Positions 53,462-60,793 of a stretch of DNA of 64,000 nucleotides are shown piece after piece (within the stretch, counting starts at the first letter, position 1; the number at the start of each line of letters is the position of its first letter). Origin of the DNA: Psychroserpens damuponensis. Lineage in GTDB: Bacteria > Bacteroidota > Bacteroidia > Flavobacteriales > Flavobacteriaceae. The stretch lies in contig NZ_JXJO01000024.1 of the NCBI RefSeq assembly GCF_000826655.1, positions 1 to 64,000 on the forward strand, written 5' to 3'. The translations under genes were made by a program, and so were the position numbers. The notes below the pieces were generated by a model that saw nothing but the letters and a program-made list of their open reading frames with translations, made no database searches and had not been told where the DNA came from.

Positions 53462-54616
53462 TTGACAAAAGACATTATTACGAGATATAAAGATGTAAGG
53501 CAAGCAACGCTAGAGTTTTGCAAACCTTTACATATTGAAGATTTTTCTATTCAAGTGGTTCAATTTGCAAGTCCTGCAAAATGGCATTTAGCGCATACCA
53601 CTTGGTTTTTTGAAACCTTTATTCTTAAGAAATATGTCACAGATTATAAAGAATTTGATTCTAATTTCAATTTTCTATTTAATAGTTATTATAATGGTGT
53701 TGGTGATAGAATTTTACAAAACAATAGAGGTAATATGTCACGTCCAAGCACAGATAAAGTGTTTGAGTACCGAAACTATGTTGATACAAAACTGTTAGAA
53801 TTTTTAGTTGATGTTTCCGATGAAAACATTATCAAGCTTATCATACTTGGTTTACAACATGAGCAACAGCATCAAGAATTGTTGATGACAGACGTAAAAT
53901 ATATGTTTGGTCATAATCCAATTTTACCAGTATATCAAGACAATTTTAATAAGGTTAACGATACAAATACCACAACAAATAGTATTAAAGTTACCTCTGG
54001 ATTATATAAAATTGGACACCAAGCACCCGATTTTTGTTATGATAATGAATTAGGTGTGCATCAAGTTTATGTTGACGATTTTGAAATACATAATCATTTG
54101 GTTACCAATGGTGAATATATTGAGTTTATGGAATCTGGTGGTTATTCTAATTTTAATTTTTGGTTAGATGACGGTTGGTCTTGGGTAAATAGCAACAAGA
54201 TTACAGCACCAATGTATTGGCATAAAATAGATGGAGAATGGCAGTATTACACACTTTCTGGATTGAAAAAAGTGAATAAAGATGCTATTGTAGCTCATAT
54301 TAATTTTTATGAAGCTTCTGCATATGCCGAATGGAAAGCTATGCGTTTACCCACCGAATTTGAATGGGAAATTGCAGCTCAACATTTGGATTGGGGAAAA
54401 CGATGGGAATGGACCAATAGTGCCTACTTGCCTTACCCTAATTTTGAAACTGAAAATGGAGCAGTAGGAGAGTACAATGGGAAATTTATGAGTAATAGAA
54501 TGGTGCTTCGTGGTGCTTCTGTAGCAACATCAAAAAACCATAGCAGATCAACATATCGTAATTTTTTTAACCCAACAGAACGTTGGCAATTCACCGGAAT
54601 TAGATTAGTAAAATAG
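53462..54616 (+). CDS. egtB: ergothioneine biosynthesis protein EgtB (hercynine oxygenase)
   Basis: 384 residues from a TTG start (53462-53464); the N-terminus MTKDIITRYKDVRQATLEFC and the following AKWHLAHTTWFFETF match the family, and no nearby ATG fits. The DinB-like iron-binding domain shows HLAHTTWF and HEQQHQELLMTDVKYM (HxxxHxE). The FGE-sulfatase domain ends with RWEWTNSAYLPYP and FFNPTERWQFTGIRLVK. EgtB forms the C-S bond between hercynine and a cysteine-type thiol. It lies 47 bases upstream of egtD. At 384 residues it is shorter than the actinobacterial type of about 430. Confidence 0.9.
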   Translation: MTKDIITRYKDVRQATLEFCKPLHIEDFSIQVVQFASPAKWHLAHTTWFFETFILKKYVTDYKEFDSNFNFLFNSYYNGVGDRILQNNRGNMSRPSTDKVFEYRNYVDTKLLEFLVDVSDENIIKLIILGLQHEQQHQELLMTDVKYMFGHNPILPVYQDNFNKVNDTNTTTNSIKVTSGLYKIGHQAPDFCYDNELGVHQVYVDDFEIHNHLVTNGEYIEFMESGGYSNFNFWLDDGWSWVNSNKITAPMYWHKIDGEWQYYTLSGLKKVNKDAIVAHINFYEASAYAEWKAMRLPTEFEWEIAAQHLDWGKRWEWTNSAYLPYPNFETENGAVGEYNGKFMSNRMVLRGASVATSKNHSRSTYRNFFNPTERWQFTGIRLVK

Positions 54617-54663
54617 AAGTTAGATACCATACAAACCAACAAGAAAACACAAATAAACAAATT

Positions 54664-55611
54664 ATGATTGACGCATTTAAGACTGAAGTGGCTAACGGAC
54701 TCAATTCAAATCCTAAAACATTGCCTTCAAAATACTTTTATAATGCTATTGGTGATGCTCTATTTGTAGAAATCATGAATCTCCCAGAATATTATTTAAC
54801 ACGTAGTGAGTTAGATATATTTAAAAATAAAACAGAAGATGTTATCAATGCCCTTCAAATTAACTTGAATTCGCATTTTGATTTAATTGAATTAGGAGCT
54901 GGAGATGGCTTAAAAACCAAAGAGCTATTAAAATCGTTAGTCAAACAAGATTATAAGTTTAATTATCTACCTGTTGATATTTCATCAAATGCTTTACATT
55001 TATTAGAACAAGACCTTTCTAAAACCTTACCTAATTTATCAGTAAAAACACAACAAGGTGATTATTTTCAAATATTAGCCTCTTTAAAAGAAAACAATAC
55101 GCCTAAGGTGATTTTGTTTTTAGGTTCTAATATTGGTAATATGAATGATGAAAGAGCCGCAAAATTTATTTACAATCTTGGTGCTAATTTAAAACCTGGA
55201 GATCAATTGCTTTTAGGTGTAGATTTGATAAAGTCTAAAGCTATTGTCCTTCCTGCATATGACGACAGTAAAGGAGTTACAGCAAAATTTAACCTCAATT
55301 TACTGCACAGAATTAATGAAGAATTAGATGGTGATTTTAACCTTAATACATTTAAACATCAACCAGAATACGATGAAAAGGAAGGTATTGCTAAAAGTTA
55401 TATTGCAAGCACCATTGATCAAACCGTTACTATAAAAGCCATTGGTAAATCTTACGATTTTAAAGCAGGAGAAAAAATACATACCGAAATTTCAAGAAAA
55501 TACAACGATGCGTTAGTTCAAAAAATAATTACTAATACCGATTTTAAATTAACCACTAAAATTTTGGATAGTAAAGCCTATTTTGCCGATTATATTTTGA
55601 CAAGACATTAG
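54664..55611 (+). CDS. egtD: L-histidine N-alpha-methyltransferase EgtD
   Basis: 315 residues. The SAM-binding motif is LIELGAGDGLKTKELLKSL; YLPVDISSNALHLLE and VILFLGSNIGNMN follow. LLLGVDLIKSKAIVLPAYDD with GVTAKFNLNLLHRINEELDGDFNLNTFKHQ is the EgtD signature. It trimethylates histidine to hercynine, the EgtB substrate. The start is an ATG at 54664, after a 47-base gap. The third-gene partner begins 1 base after this stop (55613). Confidence 0.93.
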   Translation: MIDAFKTEVANGLNSNPKTLPSKYFYNAIGDALFVEIMNLPEYYLTRSELDIFKNKTEDVINALQINLNSHFDLIELGAGDGLKTKELLKSLVKQDYKFNYLPVDISSNALHLLEQDLSKTLPNLSVKTQQGDYFQILASLKENNTPKVILFLGSNIGNMNDERAAKFIYNLGANLKPGDQLLLGVDLIKSKAIVLPAYDDSKGVTAKFNLNLLHRINEELDGDFNLNTFKHQPEYDEKEGIAKSYIASTIDQTVTIKAIGKSYDFKAGEKIHTEISRKYNDALVQKIITNTDFKLTTKILDSKAYFADYILTRH

Positions 55612-55612
55612 A

Positions 55613-56281
55613 ATGCCACAAACAAAACTTGCTATTTTAGGACTTGGAAGTCGTTCTACGCTTTATTATTTAAGCGAGCTAAATAGGTTGTATCATCTAG
55701 CAAAAGGTGGTTATAGCACGTGTCCGTTTTTGTTATTAAACACCAATTTTGATACAATTAATAGCTTGTTACCAAATACTTCAAAAGCTTTAGATGCAGC
55801 TGTAAATCATTATATTAATGATATAGAAAAGCTTGAAGTGCAACAACTCATCATCCCAAATATTACACTTCACAGTACCATAGATCGCTTACAAATTTCT
55901 AAGCATATTATTCATCCTATTGTTTTAAGTATTGAAAAAATCAAAGCACAACAATGGCAAACAATTGTGTTATTTGGTTCGTACTACAGTATGACATCTC
56001 CCTATATTGCACAGCACCTAGAAGCTAGTGGTATTGAAGTTTTACTTCCTACAGAAAGCGATATGCGTTTTTTAGATGTTGTAAGAAGGCATGTGTATTA
56101 CAACACTGAAACCAATGATGTGATAACCAAATATCATAACTTAATTCATCGTTATTTGGCTAAAACGCCTGTGATTTTATCTTGTACAGAATTATCTATT
56201 TTAAAACCTATCGGAAATGTGAAGCTACTAGATATGGCAGATATACAAATAGAACAAGCCATACAAACTATTATAGAATAG
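55613..56281 (+). CDS. Asp/Glu racemase-fold protein with one catalytic Cys, EgtBD-linked
   Basis: 222 residues, shorter than the 253 of the racemase at 42946. The fold is recognisable: KLAILGLGSRSTLYYLSELNR, a central QQLIIPNITLHST and a closing PVILSCTELSIL. The first position, Cys in typical racemases (PCNT), is Asn here, while the second Cys is retained in SCTE. Single-Cys relatives such as arylmalonate decarboxylase do not racemise by the two-base mechanism. It starts one base after egtD, so it is translationally coupled. Its role in ergothioneine or hercynine metabolism is unknown. Confidence 0.8.
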   Translation: MPQTKLAILGLGSRSTLYYLSELNRLYHLAKGGYSTCPFLLLNTNFDTINSLLPNTSKALDAAVNHYINDIEKLEVQQLIIPNITLHSTIDRLQISKHIIHPIVLSIEKIKAQQWQTIVLFGSYYSMTSPYIAQHLEASGIEVLLPTESDMRFLDVVRRHVYYNTETNDVITKYHNLIHRYLAKTPVILSCTELSILKPIGNVKLLDMADIQIEQAIQTIIE

Positions 56282-56507
56282 AGCTCAGATTTACCATTTT
56301 TTGACACAGATGTATCATTATTTTGATCGTAATTAGTCCAATTTTTGCAAATTATTATTTTTCGAATTAGTAGTGTTGAAATCGAGATCATGTCCATCTT
56401 AATACTGCTTAACATATAGTTCTATATAGTTTAAAATAAAAACATAGTACATATAATGATAATGACACGTTAACTATTAAAGTAATAGTAATTTGTGATT
56501 AATAGCG

Positions 56508-56536
56508 AAAAAGGTTGTCGTGTAGGCAACCTTTTT
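56508..56536. terminator. bidirectional terminator between convergent genes
   Basis: AAAAAGGTTG (56508-56517) pairs perfectly with CAACCTTTTT (56527-56536) around a 9-base loop, with A and T runs built in. It serves the egt cluster (plus) and the thiE gene (minus). Confidence 0.9.
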
Positions 56537-56569
56537 CATGTTCTAAAACTTTTTTAAATAACCGAGGTC

Positions 56570-57211
56570 TTAAAATGTGTGACGTTGCTCTTGAGTTGAA
56601 GACGCGTTTAATAATTGATTAAATATTTTAATCGTATCAAAATTTTGTTCAATAGCGGTTGTAGCAGCAATACCCGAAACACCAGTATTTAAAATCGCCC
56701 TAACATCAGTAGTGGTAATACCTCCAAAACCAAGAATTGGCGTTTCGGTTTGTAAAACATCTACGATACTTGTAAATCCGTTTAATCCTAAAACAGTATC
56801 AAATTGGTCTTGAGTTGTAGTTGTTCTAAACGGACTCAACATCACATAATCTACCTCTTTAGCAATGAGCATTTCACAATCTTGCAAGGTGTTTGCTGTA
56901 GCACCAATCATTTGCCAAGGTTCTAAATGTTTTCTAGCTATCGTAGGGCAGACATCGGTCTTTTCTAAATGCACACCATCTGCTTTTATCGCTTTTGCAA
57001 CCTTATAATGACCATTTATAATGAGCCTAGTTTGATAATGAGATGTAATTTCTATGATGTTTTTTGCGAGTTTTAACACCTTTTTTTCTGAGCCATTTTT
57101 AACGCGCAATTGCACCAATTCTATTCCTGAGGTGCAGGCTTTTTGAATGTGTTCTAAACACGCTTTTGGTGTCGTATCTTGTGATATATAATGTAATTTA
57201 GGAATCATCAT
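56570..57211 (-). CDS. thiE: thiamine-phosphate synthase
   Basis: 213 residues. Landmarks of ThiE/TenI: LVQLRVKNGSEKKV, RLIINGHYKVAKAIKADGVHLEKTD, IGATANTLQDCEMLIAKEVDYVMLSPFRTT and the closing ILGFGGITTTDVRAILNTGVSGIAA. It couples hydroxymethylpyrimidine diphosphate to thiazole phosphate. Some ThiE features vary (NGHY in place of the more common NDR motif), so a TenI-like paralog role is possible. It is monocistronic. A second ATG codon (57208) could also be the start. Confidence 0.85.
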   Translation of the reverse strand: MMIPKLHYISQDTTPKACLEHIQKACTSGIELVQLRVKNGSEKKVLKLAKNIIEITSHYQTRLIINGHYKVAKAIKADGVHLEKTDVCPTIARKHLEPWQMIGATANTLQDCEMLIAKEVDYVMLSPFRTTTTQDQFDTVLGLNGFTSIVDVLQTETPILGFGGITTTDVRAILNTGVSGIAATTAIEQNFDTIKIFNQLLNASSTQEQRHTF

Positions 57212-57530
57212 GGTGAAGCGCAGTCATTGTTATTAGCCTGTAAAAATACAACTTTTAAAAGCAGTATCTCATGTGTTGCGTTTTCCAAAATATCGATTTT
57301 TTGTTGACTTCGGAAATGAGCCAAATCACCATTTTTGGCATTATGAGTCGTGTTTTGTTAAGGGATTAAAATTCATACGGTTATCTTCAAATAATCTAAA
57401 TACGCTTTAAGACTAGATGCCATTTGGTTTGTATGTAATTCCTCACACATTTAACACTACCAATTTTGGTTTTCTGTTATGATTTCCGAAGAAAAAAAGT
57501 ACCTTTAAATCCAATTAACTATTTATAAAC
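57212..57530. other. 319-base divergent gap between thiE and the TPR-HTH regulator
   Basis: This gap contains two CTTCGGAAA copies, one on each strand (57308-57316, reading CTTCGGAAATGAGC, and 57483-57491). The second is 40 bases before the GTG start at 57531. No TPP riboswitch or other RNA fold was recognised. Otherwise nothing to report. Confidence 0.5.
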
Positions 57531-59294
57531 GTGGATTTTAAATATTACTATGTAGCGCTTTTTTTACTATTAAGTTTAGGAACCCAAACCCTTTGGTCAC
57601 AATCTGCGATACCTTCTAGCGAAGAAGCGTATGCAGCATATAAAGCCATAAGCGATTCTATGGCTATAGAATTTCCTGAGGATAATATTAGAACGTTTAG
57701 ACGTGAATCCTTTTCTGATGCTCAATTGCAAACCTACGTATCGCTTCATTTTAAACGTTTAGATGCTTTACAATATATAGATGGTCATCATACCTTTGTA
57801 TTAGACAGTTATTTGCATTCTGGTAATTGGTTTAAAGAAATTGGTTTTCCTAAAGAGTGTATCAAATCCTATTTTAAATTTTTTAACTATTACCAAAATA
57901 ATGAAGCGTCTCTCACAGCTTTAGAGCGTGAAAAATATATAGAAATGCGTAGCTATGCTAGAAGTTTAATGGCTGATAGTTATGCCAAACTTGGTGTGTT
58001 GGATAGTGCTGCTATACAGCATAAAAAAAATATGAATTTCACTAAAAATTATGACTATATACATAAACCTTCATCTATTAATAATTATGGTCTCTTTTTA
58101 TATTGGCATAAAAAGGAACTAGATTCTGCGTTGTATTATTTTAATTTAGCGCATACTATTACTAAAGCAAAATTTCCTTCACATACGCTTATAGGAAGTA
58201 TACGGGATAATATTGCAGATGTTAATATAGATCAACACAATTATGAAAAAGCCTTACCCTTGTATGAGGCCAATTTCGACTTTTATAAAAATGCTATAAA
58301 TGAACGTTCTTTAACTAAGGATATTCCTAGATTAATAAGTGCAGGTGCACAATTGGTGACTACAAATTCAGTTTTAAATAGAGTAGAGGAAGCACAACAA
58401 AACTTTAATGAACTAGAAGCAATTGTTATCAAACAAGAACGTAATAATACATTGTTGGCTAGTTCAAAATTAGAATATCTAAAATCTAAACAAGTACTTT
58501 TAGAGCAGCAACATAAATTAGCTGCAGCTTATGTTACAGCAAAACAAATAAAACAGTACTCAGATAGTTTACATCAAATTACTAAAGCTGCCGATAATAA
58601 ATGGCAAGAAGAGCTTAATGATGTTACTATGGATCGTATTGCGCTTAATTTTAAATTGGATAGTATACAAAAGGAGAATAAAATTAAAAGTCAGAAAACA
58701 AAACTGTGGATTATTGGTTTATTGTCATCCATTTTTATCATCCTATTAATGGGACTTATTTTGAGTAGACGTCAGCATCTTATCAATGCCAATAACAAGC
58801 AATTATTAGCAGAGCAGAAATTAAAAATGACCTCTTTAGAAGTAGCTCAACTTAATTCAGATATTAAATCTAAAGAACGTGATCTTTCTGACTTTGCAAT
58901 AAAATTAACTCAAGATCAAGATTGGGCTAAAGACATTGCCAATCAAATTGAAACTATTAAGCAAACAGCATCAAATAAACGTGACGAGCTTATTGCTGAG
59001 CTTGACCAAACGATTACTAATAAATTAAATGTAGATAGTGATACTAAAGATTTCTTTGAACATTTAGATCATTTAAATAATGCATTTTATAGTAAGCTCA
59101 CTGATGCGTATCCTAATTTGAGTAAAAATGAGATACGGTTATGCTCACTTATTCGCTTAAAAATTGAAAGCCGAAACATTGCCACACTTCAAAATATTAC
59201 GGTTGCATCGTTAAATACGAGTAGATATCGTCTACGAAAAAAACTAAACCTTACTGAAAACACAGATTTAGATCTCTTTATTCAGAATATATAA
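57531..59294 (+). CDS. TPR protein with membrane segment and LuxR-type HTH
   Basis: 587 residues from a GTG at 57531; no better ATG gives the signal peptide (YYYVALFLLLSLGTQTLWSQ). Periplasmic helical/TPR region about 40-380. One TM helix at about 395-415 (LWIIGLLSSIFIILLMGLIL). A long coiled coil follows. The C-terminus (LSKNEIRLCSLIRLKIESRNIATLQNITVASLNTSRYRLRKKLNLTEN) is a LuxR/GerE-type DNA-binding HTH. This is a one-component or partner-linked regulator typical of Flavobacteriia, with DNA binding in the cytoplasm and sensing outside. Its target may be the gene at 59490. Confidence 0.8.
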   Translation: MDFKYYYVALFLLLSLGTQTLWSQSAIPSSEEAYAAYKAISDSMAIEFPEDNIRTFRRESFSDAQLQTYVSLHFKRLDALQYIDGHHTFVLDSYLHSGNWFKEIGFPKECIKSYFKFFNYYQNNEASLTALEREKYIEMRSYARSLMADSYAKLGVLDSAAIQHKKNMNFTKNYDYIHKPSSINNYGLFLYWHKKELDSALYYFNLAHTITKAKFPSHTLIGSIRDNIADVNIDQHNYEKALPLYEANFDFYKNAINERSLTKDIPRLISAGAQLVTTNSVLNRVEEAQQNFNELEAIVIKQERNNTLLASSKLEYLKSKQVLLEQQHKLAAAYVTAKQIKQYSDSLHQITKAADNKWQEELNDVTMDRIALNFKLDSIQKENKIKSQKTKLWIIGLLSSIFIILLMGLILSRRQHLINANNKQLLAEQKLKMTSLEVAQLNSDIKSKERDLSDFAIKLTQDQDWAKDIANQIETIKQTASNKRDELIAELDQTITNKLNVDSDTKDFFEHLDHLNNAFYSKLTDAYPNLSKNEIRLCSLIRLKIESRNIATLQNITVASLNTSRYRLRKKLNLTENTDLDLFIQNI

Positions 59295-59333
59295 ATACTT
59301 AATTACCAACTACTTAGCGTTTAAATATAGTAC

Positions 59334-59374
59334 TTGTCTATCAATTGTCTATTGCCTGTTGATTGCTTGTCTAT
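59334..59374. promoter_or_regulatory. three TTGTCTAT repeats phased at 11 and 22 bp
   Basis: TTGTCTAT occurs at 59334-59341, 59345-59352 and 59367-59374, i.e. offsets of 11 and 22 bases, one and two helical turns. It lies 116-156 bases before the secreted-protein gene at 59490 and just after the HTH regulator gene. It is a candidate binding array for that regulator. Confidence 0.45.
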
Positions 59375-59489
59375 CTTAATATTACGATTAAACAACTCAT
59401 TCACTGTACTTTAGAGGTGTTGAATGTTGCTACCCATTTTTAAGGTCCAACATGATTTAATTAAGTATAATCTATAAACACTATCTCTC

Positions 59490-60020
59490 ATGAAAACTCG
59501 TATTCTTGGCTTATGTCTTTTAGGTCTTGCCAACCTGCTCTCTGCACAAAATGAAATTGCTATGGTTACTAATGATGTAACTCACAATACGTACAAACCT
59601 AAAACGGTAAACGTTAATAATGCACAGTATTTAAATGTTAGTTTTAATAATAATGATTTGCAAATGGCAGAACGCATTAAAAAGTTACAACAAATAGCTG
59701 CAAATTATGATATCACTAAAGATCCTATTTACAGTACTAATAAAACAGTTACTTATGATGTGTTGTTTGAATCTAATGCTAATTTTATAAAAGCAGTTTA
59801 CGATTATAATGGTGATATTTTGAGCACTGAAGAGTATTATGAAGGTATTAGAGTCCCTTATGAATTAAGTAAACAAGTGGCTCAAGAATTTCCAGGATGG
59901 TCGTTTAATTTAAATCGTTGTAAAATCACCTATGCAAAATCGGGCGCAGCAATTTTAACGTATGATATGTTACTAAAAAAAGGGCATCAATCTAAATCTA
60001 TTTCTCGTACATTTAGATAA
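59490..60020 (+). CDS. secreted protein of unknown function
   Basis: 176 residues, signal peptide MKTRILGLCLLGLANLLSAQ. Mature part begins NEIAMVTNDVTHNTYKPK. A strand-turn pattern (VLFESNANFIKAVYDYNGDIL, with STEEYYEG) resembles PepSY/BLIP-like small folds. No catalytic motif is seen. It is preceded by three phased TTGTCTAT repeats and followed by a terminator, so it is an independent unit. Function unknown. Confidence 0.65.
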   Translation: MKTRILGLCLLGLANLLSAQNEIAMVTNDVTHNTYKPKTVNVNNAQYLNVSFNNNDLQMAERIKKLQQIAANYDITKDPIYSTNKTVTYDVLFESNANFIKAVYDYNGDILSTEEYYEGIRVPYELSKQVAQEFPGWSFNLNRCKITYAKSGAAILTYDMLLKKGHQSKSISRTFR

Positions 60021-60045
60021 TTAAAAATTTTGATCAATCCCTATT

Positions 60046-60080
60046 AAAGGCAGTCTTCTTTCTAGAAACTGCTTTTTTTT
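60046..60080 (+). terminator. terminator after the secreted-protein gene
   Basis: AAAGGCAGT (60046-60054) pairs with ACTGC plus T run (60068-60080) around a 13-base loop. Confidence 0.75.
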
Positions 60081-60145
60081 ATTTAAAAAGGAGGGAAGCC
60101 TACTACAAATGGATTTCATATATTTAGAGTATATATGATGTTATT

Positions 60146-60793
60146 ATGATTAAAAAAACCGTGTTTTCATTACTATGCTGCTTGTTGTGTTACATTTCCG
60201 AAGGGCAAATATTTGTAAATGATGTAGAACGTGTGGCTATTGTGGTAATTGATTATTGTGTAGATTCTAGCGGAAATCGTTATAATTTGACCATTAACGA
60301 TGAAAAAAGTACTTATAAAGATAAGGATTGGCAATACAATTGCATGACGCATTTTGAGGAAAGTAGATTGATGTATCCTGAAAAAATGGGAGATCAATGT
60401 TGGCAGGCAGTTTATTATTTTGTGAATCCGAAATATAAAACCTACGAATTACCAGCAGCCGAAAGAGCAAAATGTAAAGACTTACACAAAGGTGAATTTA
60501 AATACGAAAGTCCTGCATATAACCAAACGCGAATTATACGACGGAAACATAAACAGTTAGAATTGAATCCAGAAAAAGATCAACGACAAGTGTATGATAT
60601 CAATTGGCTAGACGATCATGTGTATACGTTAAAGGCTTTAAAACTACCATTAGCTAAGGACGATAGTAAAATTGGACGAACTATAAAAGTTGAAATTATA
60701 GAACTGCTAAATGATTCGTCATATTTATATCGTGCTTCAGAAAGTGATGATGATCCTAATGTGGTGTATGGTGTGATTACAAAAGTAAAATAA
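60146..60793 (+). CDS. secreted protein of unknown function
   Basis: 215 residues, with an N-terminal hydrophobic signal (MIKKTVFSLLCCLLCYISEGQ). A conserved-looking C-terminal half (INWLDDHVYTLKALKLPLAK through DDDPNVVYGVITKVK) has acidic and aromatic residues but no motif I can name. Several Cys residues (CVDSSGNRY, YNCMTHF, GDQCWQ, AKCKD) could form disulfides in the periplasm. A CATTTCCGAAG motif copy lies at 60193-60203, encoding Ile-Ser-Glu at the signal end. Confidence 0.55.
   Translation: MIKKTVFSLLCCLLCYISEGQIFVNDVERVAIVVIDYCVDSSGNRYNLTINDEKSTYKDKDWQYNCMTHFEESRLMYPEKMGDQCWQAVYYFVNPKYKTYELPAAERAKCKDLHKGEFKYESPAYNQTRIIRRKHKQLELNPEKDQRQVYDINWLDDHVYTLKALKLPLAKDDSKIGRTIKVEIIELLNDSSYLYRASESDDDPNVVYGVITKVK

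Noticed and set aside
57212-57530. TPP riboswitch upstream of thiE
   Set aside because: I could not find the conserved THI-box blocks (CUGAGA and similar).
56-60203. KOPS- or Chi-type polar reading of CTTCGGAAA
   Set aside because: The 24 copies split 12 to 12 between strands in this window, so no strand bias supports a polar segregation motif; a Chi-like role with other polarity rules is not excluded by one window.
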